Below are positions 16,887 to 26,770 of a DNA stretch of 64,000 nt, piece by piece (the first letter of the stretch is position 1; each line of letters starts with the position of its first letter). This DNA is from Thalassovita litoralis. GTDB taxonomy: Bacteria > Pseudomonadota > Alphaproteobacteria > Rhodobacterales > Rhodobacteraceae. The stretch covers positions 148,875-212,874 of the forward strand of contig NZ_FXTO01000004.1 in assembly GCF_900182725.1 (NCBI RefSeq), read 5' to 3'. The notes beneath the pieces were generated by a model. That model was given only the letters and a program-made list of their open reading frames with translations, had not been told where the DNA came from and ran no database searches. The translations under genes and the position numbers were made by a program.

Positions 16887-18358
16887 GTGCATTTAACGAG
16901 TTGATGGGATTTACGCGGCAGACACAGGCCTTGGCGCAGGTGTCCGGGCGGTTGGGCTGGGATCAGGAAACCACCATGCCGCGCGGTGCCGCCGAACAGC
17001 GCGCCGAAGAAATGGCCGCGATGGAAACGGTTCTGCACGCCCGCCGGGTGGACCCGCAGGTTGGTGATTGGCTGTCTGCGGTGGATGAAACGGCGCTGGA
17101 TGCCGTGGGCAAGGCACAGATCCGGCATATCCGCCGGTCCTATGAGCGGACGGCGAAAATCCCGGCAAAGCTGGCCGAGGATCTGGCGCGGCTGACCAGC
17201 CGGGCGCAAGGCCAATGGGCCGAGGCGCGGGCGGCTGACGATTTCGCGGCCTTTGTCCCGGTGCTGGAACAGATCGTGACGTTAAAGCGCGAGGAGGCCG
17301 CCGCCTTGGCCGATGGCGGCGATCTGTATGACGCGCTGTTGGACGATTACGAGCCCGGTGCAAAAGCCGCGGATCTGGAGGCCATGTTTACCGCCCTACG
17401 CCCCGGTCTGGTGGGTTTGCGGGCGGCGGCGCTGTCGCAACCGGCCCCCGAAGGGGTTCAGGGTACGTTTGATGAACCGGCCCAGATGAAACTGACGCGG
17501 AAGCTGGCGAAAACCTTTGGCTATGATTTCACGCATGGCCGGGTGGACAAGGCCGTGCATCCGTTTAGTTCCGGGTCCGGTCTGGATGTGCGGATCACCA
17601 CGCGGACCAATCCGACCGATCCGTTCAATTGCTTTTATTCCACGATCCACGAAGTCGGCCATGCCTGTTACGAGCAGAATATCGACCGCGCGTATTTGCT
17701 GACTCCGCTGGGGGGCGGTGTGTCGATGGGCGTGCATGAATCGCAATCGCGGATTTATGAAAACCAGCTTGGGCGCTCGCGGGCGTTTACCGGGTGGCTA
17801 TATGGCCAGATGCGTGATGCTTTTGGCGAATTCGGGATCGCGGATGAAGATGCGTTTTATCGTGCTGTGAACCGTCTGCAAAACGGGTTCATCCGGACCG
17901 AGGCGGACGAGGTGCAATATAACCTGCATGTCATGCTGCGGTTTGATCTGGAACGGGCGCTGATTGCCGGTGATTTGGCGGTGCGTGATCTGGAAACCGC
18001 GTGGAACGATCGGTTCGCCGCAGATTTCGGGTTTGCGGTAGACAAAGCCTCGCACGGGTGTTTGCAGGATGTGCATTGGTCCGTGGGGCTGTTTGGCTAT
18101 TTCCCGACCTATAGTTTGGGGAATGTGTATGCAGGGTGTCTGCATCAGGCATTACGGAACGATGTGCCCGATCTGGATGCGGCCTTGGCGCGGGGCGATA
18201 CCACCCCGGCAACGGATTGGCTGCGGGATAAGGTGCAGGTGCATGGCGGGCTGTATGAACCGCGCGACGTGATCACGCGGGCCTGCGGCACTGCCCCGTC
18301 CGAAGCCCCGTTGCTGTCCTATCTGGATCAGAAATTCCGCGACATCTACGGCCTGTAG
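16883..18358 (+). CDS. M32 family metallocarboxypeptidase
   Basis: A cytoplasmic zinc carboxypeptidase of the Taq/M32 family, 491 residues, mostly helical. The zinc motif HEVGH lies in STIHEVGHACYEQNID (about 256-260). ESQSRIYENQLGRSRAF, with the downstream Glu ligand, and IRTEADEVQYNLHVMLRFD are strongly conserved family blocks. The ATG at 16883 overlaps the ctaA stop (ATGA), giving translational coupling. The frame could be read from 16769 but that would overlap ctaA and lacks a site. A terminator follows at 18383. Confidence 0.95.
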   Translation: MSAFNELMGFTRQTQALAQVSGRLGWDQETTMPRGAAEQRAEEMAAMETVLHARRVDPQVGDWLSAVDETALDAVGKAQIRHIRRSYERTAKIPAKLAEDLARLTSRAQGQWAEARAADDFAAFVPVLEQIVTLKREEAAALADGGDLYDALLDDYEPGAKAADLEAMFTALRPGLVGLRAAALSQPAPEGVQGTFDEPAQMKLTRKLAKTFGYDFTHGRVDKAVHPFSSGSGLDVRITTRTNPTDPFNCFYSTIHEVGHACYEQNIDRAYLLTPLGGGVSMGVHESQSRIYENQLGRSRAFTGWLYGQMRDAFGEFGIADEDAFYRAVNRLQNGFIRTEADEVQYNLHVMLRFDLERALIAGDLAVRDLETAWNDRFAADFGFAVDKASHGCLQDVHWSVGLFGYFPTYSLGNVYAGCLHQALRNDVPDLDAALARGDTTPATDWLRDKVQVHGGLYEPRDVITRACGTAPSEAPLLSYLDQKFRDIYGL

Positions 18359-18382
18359 GCGTTTCGACGGTGTTTCAAACGA

Positions 18383-18416
18383 AAGGCGCGGCCCACAGGT
18401 GGCTGCGCCTTTTTTG
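18383..18416 (+). terminator. intrinsic terminator after the M32 gene
   Basis: Arms AAGGCGC and GCGCCTT with inner GCC/GGC pairing are followed by a run of T. It lies 25 bp past the stop and probably also works from the livM side. Confidence 0.85.
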
Positions 18417-18424
18417 ATGTGCTG

Positions 18425-18448
18425 CTGACCCGACCACTGGGCCGGGTC
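18425..18448. repeat. perfect inverted repeat beside livM
   Basis: TGACCCG (18425-18431) and CGGGTCA (18442-18448) flank a 10-base loop. It sits 6 bp from the livM stop and probably helps to end the liv transcript together with the hairpin at 18383. Confidence 0.5.
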
Positions 18449-18454
18449 ATGGGG

Positions 18455-19756
18455 TTATTTTTCGGGGATCAGGCCGCGTGGGCTGAAGCGCAGCACCAGT
18501 AGCAATACCAATCCCATCGTCAGCAGGCGCATATGCGCGGCGCTGTCCAGAAGATGCGTTTTCAGCGCCCCGTCTGCCATACCGCTGGTGATCAGTTCCA
18601 TCAGCCACAGGCCAATCGGTTCTACCTGTACCCACAGGAACCAAATCAGGAAACCACCCAGAACCGCGCCCAGATTGTTGCCGGACCCGCCGACGATCAC
18701 CATCACCCAGATCAGGAAGGTAAAGCGCAGCGGTTGATAGGTGCCGGGGGTCAATTGCCCGTCCAGCGTGGTCATCATTGCCCCGGCAATCCCGCAAACG
18801 GCAGAACCAAGGATGAAGATTTGCAGGTGGCGGCGGGTGACATCCTTGCCCATTGCCTCGGCGGCGGTTTCGTTATCGCGGATCGCCCGCATCATCCGGC
18901 CCCAGGGCGAATGCAGCGCCATCTGGGCCATCCACAGGATCACCAGCAGCACCACGGTAAACAGCACCGCATACAGCCCCTTGACCCACAGCGTTGACGC
19001 CGTGGTCGGGTCCAGCCCCAGCGATGTGGCTTTTTCCACGAAACTGGCGCTTTCCTGCAAATCAATCTCATAGGGAACCGGGCGGGGCAGGCCGATCACG
19101 TTTTTCACGCCACGGGCCAGCCAATCCTCGTTCTTCATGATGGCGATGATGATTTCAGCAATGCCCAGCGTGGCAATCGCCAGATAATCGCTGCGCAGGC
19201 CAAGGGCGGTTTTGCCGATGATCCACGCGGCCCCGGCAGCCAGAACACCGCCAACCGGCCACGCCAGCAACACAGGCAGGCCCAGACCACCCAGATTGCC
19301 CTGTGCGGCGGGGTTTATGGCTTCGACCGCTTCGACCGACGGATCAAACACCCAGCGGTAGGCCAGAAAGCCCACGATCAGGATTGCCAGAAGCGCCAAT
19401 GTGCGTACCGCGCCTTTGGGTAGTTTTCTGTAAGCTGCGCTGGCCAGCACAATGGTGCCAGCCCCCATCAGCAGGGCAATCAGGATGCCGGGGCCGCCTG
19501 CTTTCCATGCCTCGGGGACGGGATCGGTGGCGACAAGAACCGTGGCCAGCCCGCCCAGTGCGACGAACCCCATGACGCCGACGTTAAACAACCCGGCAAA
19601 GCCCCATTGCAGGTTCACCCCCAGCGCCATGATGGCGCTGATCAGTCCCATGTTCAGAATCTGCAAGGCCGAGTTCCAGCTTTGCATAAGTCCGGTCAGC
19701 ACGATCAGCGCCCCGACAAGGGCAAACAGACCGATTTTTCTGGTTGTATCGCTCAT
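18455..19756 (-). CDS. livM: branched-chain amino acid ABC transporter permease LivM
   Basis: One of two permease subunits of a high-affinity importer for branched-chain or related amino acids. 433 residues, about ten hydrophobic spans. GLRSDYLAIATLGIAEI and the EAA-like loop AIRDNETAAEAMGKDVTR, which contacts the ATPase, are typical. There is an extra hydrophobic stretch near 90-150 (ALLAILIVGFLAYRWVFD), also seen in long LivM proteins. The start overlaps the livH stop by ATGA. Last gene of the livKGFHM run. Confidence 0.95.
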   Translation of the reverse strand: MSDTTRKIGLFALVGALIVLTGLMQSWNSALQILNMGLISAIMALGVNLQWGFAGLFNVGVMGFVALGGLATVLVATDPVPEAWKAGGPGILIALLMGAGTIVLASAAYRKLPKGAVRTLALLAILIVGFLAYRWVFDPSVEAVEAINPAAQGNLGGLGLPVLLAWPVGGVLAAGAAWIIGKTALGLRSDYLAIATLGIAEIIIAIMKNEDWLARGVKNVIGLPRPVPYEIDLQESASFVEKATSLGLDPTTASTLWVKGLYAVLFTVVLLVILWMAQMALHSPWGRMMRAIRDNETAAEAMGKDVTRRHLQIFILGSAVCGIAGAMMTTLDGQLTPGTYQPLRFTFLIWVMVIVGGSGNNLGAVLGGFLIWFLWVQVEPIGLWLMELITSGMADGALKTHLLDSAAHMRLLTMGLVLLLVLRFSPRGLIPEK

Positions 19757-20763
19757 ACCGATTTCCCCTTGAACAGACCCGTGGGCTTAAACAGCAGCAC
19801 CACCAGCAGGATCGCAAAGCTGACCGCGAATTTATAATCAGTGGACATCAGTTGCACCAACCCATCCGGTTCCAGACTTTCCGGCATCAGATAGCCCAGC
19901 ACCTTTTTCCACGCATAGGTCACTGTCACTTCGGAAAAGGCGATGACAAAACCGCCAGCAATGGCCCCCAGCGGGTTGCCCAAACCGCCCACGATGGCCG
20001 AGGCAAAGATCGGCAGCAACAGCAGGAAATAGGTGAAGGGCTTATAGCTTTTATCCAGCCCGTACAGCGTACCGGCCACGGTGGCCAGCGCGGCTACGAT
20101 CACCCATGTGATGACCACCACCCGTTCAGGATCAATGCCCGACAACAGCGCCAGATCCTCGTTATCCGAATAAGCTCGCATAGATTTGCCGGTGCGGGTG
20201 CGGTTCAGGAACCAAAACAGCAGCGCAACAACGATCACGGCGGTGATTACGGTGATGCCTTGCGTGGTTTTGATGGCCAGACCTTCGTTAAGCCCGGTCA
20301 GTTTCTTGAATTCGCGCGCGCCGATGATAAACCGTTCCCCATCCGCGAAATTCTGTTCATTGGTCCCCAAAATGATGCGCACCAGCGCGTTCATGATGAA
20401 CATCACGCCCATAGACACGATCACCAGAATGACTGGCTTGGCCTTTTGGGCGCGATAGAACCGATAGACCGTGCGATCCGTCAGCAGCACAAGCGCCGCA
20501 CAGCCCGCAATCCCAAAGGGCAGGGCCAGCAGCGCGGTGGGCAACGGACCCAGCGAGATACCCCAGCTTTGAAACAGCCATGTCACCAGCACCACAACCA
20601 TGGTGCCAAAGGCCATCGTGTCCCCATGCGCAAAGTTTGAAAAGCGCAGGATACCATAGATCAGCGTGACCCCCAGCGCCCCAAGCGCCAATTGGCTGCC
20701 ATAGGCGATGGCCGGGACCAGCACGAAATTCGAAAGCGCCACAAAGGCGTTGAGCAAATCCAT
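19753..20763 (-). CDS. livH: branched-chain amino acid ABC transporter permease LivH
   Basis: Second permease. 336 residues from the ATG at 20763, preceded by GAGGA. LGVTLIYGILRFSNFAHGD at the N terminus, MRAYSDNEDLALLSGIDPERV (ATPase-contact loop) and LYGLDKSYKPF... GGLGNPLGAIAGGFVIAFSE are characteristic. The open frame goes back to 20859, but that overlaps livF and lacks a site. The start is 4 bp from the livF stop. Substrate specificity cannot be told from the permease. Confidence 0.95.
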   Translation of the reverse strand: MDLLNAFVALSNFVLVPAIAYGSQLALGALGVTLIYGILRFSNFAHGDTMAFGTMVVVLVTWLFQSWGISLGPLPTALLALPFGIAGCAALVLLTDRTVYRFYRAQKAKPVILVIVSMGVMFIMNALVRIILGTNEQNFADGERFIIGAREFKKLTGLNEGLAIKTTQGITVITAVIVVALLFWFLNRTRTGKSMRAYSDNEDLALLSGIDPERVVVITWVIVAALATVAGTLYGLDKSYKPFTYFLLLLPIFASAIVGGLGNPLGAIAGGFVIAFSEVTVTYAWKKVLGYLMPESLEPDGLVQLMSTDYKFAVSFAILLVVLLFKPTGLFKGKSV

Positions 20764-20767
20764 ATCC

Positions 20768-21595
20768 TCAGCCCCCCAAGAACGATTGGCGGACTTCGGG
20801 ATCGGCCAGAAGATCCTTGCCGGTGCCGGTATGGGCATTCGCCCCTTGCACCAGAACATACCCCTTGTCCGCGATTTCCAGCGCTTGCCGGGCGTTTTGT
20901 TCCACCATCAGGATGGAAATGCCGGTCCGCGCCACTTCGATGATGCGATCAAACAGCTCATCCATGACGATCGGGGACACGCCTGCCGTGGGTTCATCCA
21001 GCAGCAGCACCTTGGGCTGGGTCATCAGGGCGCGGCCCACGGCCACCTGTTGACGCTGCCCGCCGGACAATTCGCCCGCCGCCTGCCGCCGCTTTTCCTT
21101 GAGGATCGGGAACAGGTCATACACCTGTGCCATCGTATCGCGGTAATCGTCGCGCCGGATAAAGGCACCCATTTCCAGATTTTCCTCGACCGTCATCGAG
21201 GTGAAGATATTGCTGGTCTGCGGCACGAAGCCCATGCCCTTGACCACGCGATCCTGTGGCGACAGGTCGGTGATGTCTTCGCCGTCCAGCCGCACCGCGC
21301 CCTGACGCAGGTTCAGCATCCCAAAGGTGGCCTTCATCGCGGTGGATTTGCCAGCGCCGTTGGGACCGACGATCACCGCGATTTCGCCCTTGTTCACGGC
21401 GATGGTGCAATTGTGCAGAATATCGGGGCCGGTTTTGCCATAGCCGCCGGTCATGCTGTCCCCGATCAGGAAAGCGTCGCCCGTGTGCATCTTCGCAGCC
21501 GATCCGGGAGCAGAATCCATATGCCCGCCGCCGCTGCGATTGGTGATCGAGGCATCGTGATTGCCGTGATCGTCCTGATAGGGATTACCGCTCAT
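20768..21595 (-). CDS. livF: branched-chain amino acid ABC transporter ATPase LivF
   Basis: Cytoplasmic ATPase, 275 residues. Walker A GPNGAGKST, signature LSGGQRQQVAVGRALM and Walker B VLLLDEPTAGVSP are intact. The N terminus carries an unusual hydrophilic extension of about 45 residues (GNPYQDDHGNHDASITNRSG onward, rich in His, Asp and Gly) before the first strand. The ATG at 21595 overlaps the livG stop (TGATG); a GTG one codon earlier is also possible. Downstream livH is 4 bp away. Confidence 0.93.
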   Translation of the reverse strand: MSGNPYQDDHGNHDASITNRSGGGHMDSAPGSAAKMHTGDAFLIGDSMTGGYGKTGPDILHNCTIAVNKGEIAVIVGPNGAGKSTAMKATFGMLNLRQGAVRLDGEDITDLSPQDRVVKGMGFVPQTSNIFTSMTVEENLEMGAFIRRDDYRDTMAQVYDLFPILKEKRRQAAGELSGGQRQQVAVGRALMTQPKVLLLDEPTAGVSPIVMDELFDRIIEVARTGISILMVEQNARQALEIADKGYVLVQGANAHTGTGKDLLADPEVRQSFLGG

Positions 21596-22383
21596 CACGC
21601 ACCCACCTTATCTTTGTTTTTCAGTCCGGTGCCCAAATAGGCCTCGATCACTTGTTCGTTGGCCTTGATTTCCGCCAGTGTGCCCTCGGCCAGAACCTTG
21701 CCTTCGGCCATGCAGATCACCGGATCACAAATCTTGTCGATGAAATCCATGTCATGTTCGATCACCACAAAGGTATAGCCGCGTTCGGTGTTCAACTGTT
21801 TGATCGCGTCGGCGATGGTGTACAGCAGCGTGCGGTTCACACCTGCACCCACCTCGTCCAGAAACACGATCTTGGCATCCACCATCATGGTGCGGCCCAG
21901 TTCCAGCAGTTTTTTCTGCCCGCCCGATACCTCGCCCGCCTTCAGATCGGCGATATGTTCGATGGTCAGGAATTCCAGAACCTCGTCCGCCTTGGCGCGC
22001 AGGGCGCGTTCTTCGTCCGCGATGCGTTTGCGCCCGAACCAAGTGTTCCACAGGGTTTCCCCCGATTGCCCGCCCGGCACCATCATCAGGTTTTCGCGGC
22101 AGGTCATGGAACTGAATTCATGCGCAATCTGGAAGGTGCGCAGCAGCCCCTTGTGAAACAACTCATGCGGCGGCAGGCCGGTAATGTCTTCGCCCTGCAT
22201 GGTGATGCGGCCCGATGTGGGCGGCAAAACCCCGGCAATTACGTTGAACAGGGTGGTTTTCCCGGCGCCGTTTGGCCCGATCAACCCGGTGATTGATCCC
22301 TGTTGAATGGTCAGCGAGGCGCCATCTACGGCATGGAACCCGCCAAAGTGCTTATGAACGTCCTCGACGACAATCATAGGCAT
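21595..22383 (-). CDS. livG: branched-chain amino acid ABC transporter ATPase LivG
   Basis: Partner ATPase, 262 residues if started at 22383, 260 at 22377 ([13 protein letters not shown]). A GGGGG run precedes both. Walker [10 protein letters not shown], the long LivG insertion ([20 protein letters not shown]), signature [16 protein letters not shown] and [12 protein letters not shown]. The Walker B region has E-V-G where most LivG have E-P-A/M. Follows livK after a strong hairpin at 22422-22448. Confidence 0.94.
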   Translation of the reverse strand: MPMIVVEDVHKHFGGFHAVDGASLTIQQGSITGLIGPNGAGKTTLFNVIAGVLPPTSGRITMQGEDITGLPPHELFHKGLLRTFQIAHEFSSMTCRENLMMVPGGQSGETLWNTWFGRKRIADEERALRAKADEVLEFLTIEHIADLKAGEVSGGQKKLLELGRTMMVDAKIVFLDEVGAGVNRTLLYTIADAIKQLNTERGYTFVVIEHDMDFIDKICDPVICMAEGKVLAEGTLAEIKANEQVIEAYLGTGLKNKDKVGA

Positions 22384-22421
22384 CCCCCGTCTATATGCGC
22401 ATTTTCGCGCTGTCTTATGGA

Positions 22422-22448
22422 AACAGCCCGGCACATGGCCGGGCTGTT
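22422..22448 (-). terminator. attenuating hairpin between livK and livG
   Basis: Arms AACAGCCCGGC and GCCGGGCTGTT (11 bp, perfect) lie between the livK stop and the livG start on the shared strand, with only a short T run. This fits partial termination that gives more binding protein than transporter subunits, a known pattern in ABC operons. Confidence 0.7.
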
Positions 22449-22467
22449 CAGTGGCGTCAAGCCTGAC

Positions 22468-23655
22468 TTAGCGGTATTTCACCGTGGTGATCTTACCGTC
22501 TTTCAGTTCGATTTCGCGATAACCACCAGCCGCTTCGCCGCCGCCGATCATTTCCACTGCGGTTGCGCCGACATAGTCAACGTCACCGCCAGCGGCCAGA
22601 ATTTCCAGCGCCTTGCCCAGTTGGCCGGGATAGATTTTTTCACCGGGTGCGTTGGCCACATCCATGATTTTGCCTTTGTAGTCGCCCGGTTCCATCGAAC
22701 CAGCCGCCTGCATGGCCAACAGGATCAGGGCCGCAGCGTCATAGGATTCACCGACATAGGGGCCGTCACCGTTTTCGATGCCTGCCGCTTTGACGATGTC
22801 CGCCATCATGGCCGCGCCTTCGCTTTCGGTGCCGGGAACGGTGCCGATCGAGCCATCAATATCCGCGCCGAAATTGGTTTCCAGCGCCGAACCGATCATG
22901 CCGTCGGGCATGACGAACATGTCAAATGCGCCGGTATCCAGCGAAGCGCGGATGATGCCTGCGCCGCCCTGATCGACGTAACCGGCCACAACCAGCGCAT
23001 CGCCACCAGCCGAGGCCAGTGCGCCCACTTCGGCGGAATAGTCGGCTTTGCCATCTTCATGTGCGGCGGTGGTGGTGACTTTGCCGCCTGCGGCTTCGTA
23101 AGCAGCGGCAAAGCTGTCGGCCAGACCCTTGCCATAGTCGTTGTTGGTATAGGTCAGCGCAACCGATTTGATCCCGCGTTCAATCAGAACCTCGGTCAGA
23201 ACCTGACCCTGACGCGCATCCGACGGGGCGGTGCGGAAAAACAGGCCGTTATCTTCGACGCTGGACAGCGCCGGAGAGGTCGCAGAGGGCGAAATCATCA
23301 CCATGCCATTCGGCACGGCCACATTGGCCAGAACCGCGCCGGTCACGCCCGAACAATCCGCGCCCATGATGCCTTTGACACCTTCCGAGGTAATCAGACG
23401 TTCGGCAGCAGCAGCGGCAGCGCCGGAGTCAACGCAGGTCGAATCCGCGCGCACGGGGGTTACGGTTGCACCACCCAGCAGTTTACCGCTGGCGGATACT
23501 TCCGCCATGGCCAGTTCGCCACCTGCGGCCATGGCCGGGGTCAGCGATTCGATTGGGCCGGTGAAGCCCAGAATCACGCCCAGTTTAACTTCGTTGGCCA
23601 AAGCCGGGCCTGCCATCAGGGCCGTCGCAACCGAGGCCATCAGAAACTTTTTCAT
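22468..23655 (-). CDS. livK: branched-chain amino acid ABC transporter substrate-binding protein
   Basis: Periplasmic binding protein of the LivJ/LivK type, 395 residues. Signal peptide FLMASVATALMAGPALANE at about 4-22, then VKLGVILGFTGPIESLTPAM, the usual first strand and loop, and two Rossmann-like lobes. ATG at 23655 with GGGAGA upstream; the longer frame to 23829 has no site and hides the signal peptide. First gene of the livKGFHM run, so probably the operon promoter is just above 23655. The ligand could be a branched-chain amino acid or another amide. Confidence 0.94.
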   Translation of the reverse strand: MKKFLMASVATALMAGPALANEVKLGVILGFTGPIESLTPAMAAGGELAMAEVSASGKLLGGATVTPVRADSTCVDSGAAAAAAERLITSEGVKGIMGADCSGVTGAVLANVAVPNGMVMISPSATSPALSSVEDNGLFFRTAPSDARQGQVLTEVLIERGIKSVALTYTNNDYGKGLADSFAAAYEAAGGKVTTTAAHEDGKADYSAEVGALASAGGDALVVAGYVDQGGAGIIRASLDTGAFDMFVMPDGMIGSALETNFGADIDGSIGTVPGTESEGAAMMADIVKAAGIENGDGPYVGESYDAAALILLAMQAAGSMEPGDYKGKIMDVANAPGEKIYPGQLGKALEILAAGGDVDYVGATAVEMIGGGEAAGGYREIELKDGKITTVKYR

Positions 23656-24195
23656 AACTATCTCCCAAGTGTTGGAACAAAGGTCCGGTCTGAACCCTAT
23701 CCGCGGCTTTTCAAAAAGAAAAGTGCCTTCGAGCGCTGTCAGGGGCGCGGGGGGATGTCCGGGACATTCGATATTTTCAGACTGCGGTCTAATCGGGAAA
23801 AGCGCAAGAAAAACCAAGAAAGAAGCCATATTTTCAAGGGGAAAATGCTTGCCGCATAAAGGTGAGGAGGGCGTAATGCTGTGGTTTGGATGGGGCCGCC
23901 AAAGCCATTGCCGATTTTGGCGCCCAAAGCTGACGTAAGGGCAGAGCGGGCCTGCGACCGTCTGGCTGTCAAGGTTTTCCGGGGGCGATTCTGCTTGTCG
24001 ACGGCCGGATCAGCGCGGGGCAAAGCGGGTTGTGCCGCCTTGGCCTTTGGCTGTGCCTTGGAGGGCGTCATGCGTATTTTTGGCAAGATGAAACGCAAGG
24101 CCGCTTTCCGTTTCGGTGCATGAACCTTCGCTGTTGGTAAGGCTAATGCATTTGGGGCGGGGCAGAAGACTACGCCCGCCGCCTGTGTGTGGCGT
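23656..24195. other. 540-bp gap upstream of livK
   Basis: No convincing gene. It holds the livK promoter region, one copy of the dispersed motif (24072-24094), and a 20-codon plus-strand ORF at 23876-23938 behind a very strong ribosome site. The 191-residue minus frame and the 235-residue plus frame across it show no family pattern and unstructured composition. Confidence 0.6.
24072..24094 (+). repeat. dispersed motif copy 2
   Basis: GCGTATTTTTGGCAAGATGA plus AAC. The match to copy 3 at 26847 extends for several more bases (GCAAGG). Confidence 0.65.
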
Positions 24196-25200
24196 TCAGC
24201 TTTCTGGCTTGGCACCGTGGCTGCCGCGTTCACGATAAGGGGTCGTGCTGTAATGTGCGCGATAGCATTTTGAAAAATGCGACGGGCTGGCAAAACCGCA
24301 GGCCAGTGCCACATTGATGACGCTCATATCCGTTTGCATCAACAGGTTGCGCGCCTTTTGCAGCCGCAGTTCCATATAATAGCGTTTGGGAGAGCGGTTC
24401 AGGTAGCGCCGGAACAGACGTTCCAACTGACGGGTGGACATGCCCACCTCTTGCGCCAGCGTGGCGGGGCTGATCGGTTCTTCGATATAGGCTTCCATTT
24501 TCTGAATGACCTGACCCAGTTTGGGGTGCCGTACCCCGATCCGGGTGGGGACGCTCAGGCGCTGGGTGTCCTGATCGGTGCGGATCGAACTGTAAATCTG
24601 CTGATCCGCGACCGCATTGGCCAATTCCGGGCCATAATCATCCGCGATGAAATTCAGCATCAGGTCAATCGACGACGTACCGCCCGCTGTGCTGAAACGG
24701 TTCCCATCCACCACGAAAACCGATTTCGTCAGGTCCACCTCGTCGAATTCTTCGGCAAAGCTATCCTGATTTTCCCAGTGGATCGTGGCGCGTTTGCCAT
24801 CCAACAACCCGGCCTTGGCCAGCGTATAGGTGGCGGTACACAGGCCGCCCATCATCAGCCCTTTGCGGGCTTCGCGGCGCATCCATGAAATCAACCGTTT
24901 GGTGGTGGCTTTCTGAACATGGATGCCGCCGCAGATCAGCACGGTATCATCGCGCAGAAGATCCACCAGATCGTCATCCAGTTTGAATTCGGTTCCGGCG
25001 GAACATTGGATCATGTCACCGCCTTCGCCGATCAGTTTCCATGTGTACAGTTCCCGCCCGGCCATGCGGTTGGCAATGCGCAGGCTGTCCAACGCCGAGG
25101 CAAAGCTGAGCAGGGTAAATTGCGGCAACAAAACAAAGACGAACCGGCGCGGTTTACCCGGTTGCGGTGTCACATCCACGATTTGGCGGTTGTCTTCCAT
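24196..25200 (-). CDS. GlxA-family AraC-type transcriptional regulator
   Basis: 334 residues with two domains. Residues about 15-190 form a DJ-1/PfpI glutamine-amidotransferase-like fold (RRFVFVLLPQFTLLSFASAL ... GGLCTATYTLAKAGLLDGKR) that senses an effector without known catalysis. Residues about 225-325 form an AraC helix-turn-helix pair (LAQEVGMSTRQLERLFRRYL and ALACGFASPSHFSKCYRAHY). Regulators of this architecture (GbdR, CdhR, ArgR types) control betaine, carnitine or arginine catabolism in pseudomonads; the target here is not shown. Divergent from the DAHP synthase gene. Confidence 0.9.
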   Translation of the reverse strand: MEDNRQIVDVTPQPGKPRRFVFVLLPQFTLLSFASALDSLRIANRMAGRELYTWKLIGEGGDMIQCSAGTEFKLDDDLVDLLRDDTVLICGGIHVQKATTKRLISWMRREARKGLMMGGLCTATYTLAKAGLLDGKRATIHWENQDSFAEEFDEVDLTKSVFVVDGNRFSTAGGTSSIDLMLNFIADDYGPELANAVADQQIYSSIRTDQDTQRLSVPTRIGVRHPKLGQVIQKMEAYIEEPISPATLAQEVGMSTRQLERLFRRYLNRSPKRYYMELRLQKARNLLMQTDMSVINVALACGFASPSHFSKCYRAHYSTTPYRERGSHGAKPES

Positions 25201-25273
25201 GACGAGGGGTCTTTCTGCAAACTGGCGGATACTTGATCAGGTTTGCGCGTCCCCTTCAAGAGCCGCTGAACGC

Positions 25274-25307
25274 GACGGACCAATGTCGTAAAAAGAAGTC
25301 CGTTTTT
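25274..25307 (+). promoter_or_regulatory. hairpin with T-run in the leader of the DAHP synthase gene
   Basis: ACGGAC (25275-25280) and GTCCGT (25298-25303) then TTTT, about 70 bp before the start codon on the same strand. It could be a weak terminator or attenuator; no leader peptide rich in aromatic residues is visible. Confidence 0.3.
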
Positions 25308-25378
25308 GCGTATGGCCTAGCCCTTTGTGATTCTGTATAGATAGCCACCTGAAACACAAGACCAACCGGAGTGGAACG

Positions 25379-26746
25379 ATGAGTGAGTGGCAAAAAACCG
25401 ATTGGCGCGCCAAGCCCAGGGTTCAGATGCCCGACTATACGGATGCGGCAGCCCTGAACACTGTTGAGGCGCAGCTTTCCAAATATCCGCCTCTGGTCTT
25501 TGCCGGGGAAGCACGCAAGCTGAAAAAAGCGCTTGGGGCCGCGTCGCGGGGCGAGGCGTTCTTGTTGCAGGGCGGCGATTGCGCCGAAAGCTTCGACCAG
25601 TTCAGCGCCAACGCGATCCGCGACACCTTCAAGGTGATGCTGCAAATGGCGATGGTGCTGACCTTTGGCGCCAAGGTGCCGGTGGTCAAGGTGGGCCGGA
25701 TGGCAGGCCAGTTCGCTAAGCCGCGTTCAGCCCCAATGGAAACGGTGGATGGGCTGGAACTGCCCAGCTATCGCGGTGACATCATCAACGAGCTGGATTT
25801 CAATGCCAAGGCGCGTATTCCCGATCCGGCCAAGATGTTGCAGGCCTATACCCAATCAGCGGCGACGCTGAACCTGCTGCGGGCGTTTTCGACCGGCGGC
25901 TATGCGGACGTGCATCAGGTTCACCAATGGACGCTGGGATTCACCGAAAGCGAAAAAGCTACCAAGTATCGCGAAATGGCGAACCGGATTTCCGATACGC
26001 TGGATTTCATGAAGGCCGCAGGCGTTGACAGCGCGTCGAACCATTCGCTGCAAACCGTGGATTTCTATACCAGCCACGAGGCGTTGCTGCTGGAATACGA
26101 AGAGGCGCTGACGCGTCTGGATTCCACCAGTGGAAAATGGCTGGCCGGGTCCGGGCATATGCTGTGGATCGGCGACCGTACCCGTCAGCCTGACGGGGCG
26201 CATGTGGAATTCCTGCGTGGGGTGCTGAACCCGATTGGTCTGAAATGTGGGCCGACCACAACCGCCGAAGATCTGAAGGTGCTGCTGAACAAGCTGAACC
26301 CAACGAACGAGGCCGGTCGCCTGACCCTGATCGCGCGGTTTGGCGCGGGCAAGGTGGGGGAACACCTGCCGCGCCTGATCAAGGCGGTTCAGGAAGAAGG
26401 CGCGAATGTGGTCTGGTCTTGTGATCCGATGCACGGCAACACGATCAAATCGGCTACGGGCTATAAAACCCGCCCGTTTGAATCCGTGCTGCGCGAGGTG
26501 CAGGAATTCTTTGCGATCCACCGCGCCGAAGGCACGATCCCCGGCGGTGTGCATTTTGAAATGACCGGGCAGGACGTGACCGAATGCACCGGCGGCGTCC
26601 GTGCCGTGACCGAAGAAAACCTGTCGGATCGGTATCATACCGCTTGCGATCCGCGTCTGAATGCCTCGCAATCGCTGGAACTGGCGTTTCTGGTGGCCGA
26701 AGAATTGTCGGCGATGCGGCAGGAAAAGCAGGCCGAAGCCGTCTGA
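25379..26746 (+). CDS. class II 3-deoxy-7-phosphoheptulonate synthase
   Basis: Condenses PEP and erythrose 4-phosphate to DAHP, the entry to the shikimate pathway. 455 residues, the plant-type (class II) enzyme unrelated in sequence length to AroF/G/H. Conserved blocks: [59 protein letters not shown] and [19 protein letters not shown], supplying metal and substrate ligands. GGAG lies before the ATG at 25379. A strong terminator follows. Monocistronic. Confidence 0.97.
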   Translation: MSEWQKTDWRAKPRVQMPDYTDAAALNTVEAQLSKYPPLVFAGEARKLKKALGAASRGEAFLLQGGDCAESFDQFSANAIRDTFKVMLQMAMVLTFGAKVPVVKVGRMAGQFAKPRSAPMETVDGLELPSYRGDIINELDFNAKARIPDPAKMLQAYTQSAATLNLLRAFSTGGYADVHQVHQWTLGFTESEKATKYREMANRISDTLDFMKAAGVDSASNHSLQTVDFYTSHEALLLEYEEALTRLDSTSGKWLAGSGHMLWIGDRTRQPDGAHVEFLRGVLNPIGLKCGPTTTAEDLKVLLNKLNPTNEAGRLTLIARFGAGKVGEHLPRLIKAVQEEGANVVWSCDPMHGNTIKSATGYKTRPFESVLREVQEFFAIHRAEGTIPGGVHFEMTGQDVTECTGGVRAVTEENLSDRYHTACDPRLNASQSLELAFLVAEELSAMRQEKQAEAV

Positions 26747-26770
26747 TCCTGCAACCGTGCCGAATATAGA

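Noticed and set aside
22303..23859. 518-residue plus-strand frame
   Set aside because: Antisense to livK, which has a signal peptide and binding-protein motifs.
23739..24314. 191-residue minus frame in the livK upstream gap
   Set aside because: Composition (Ala, Lys, Arg, Pro) and lack of a ribosome site indicate a chance frame; it overlaps the GlxA-type gene end.
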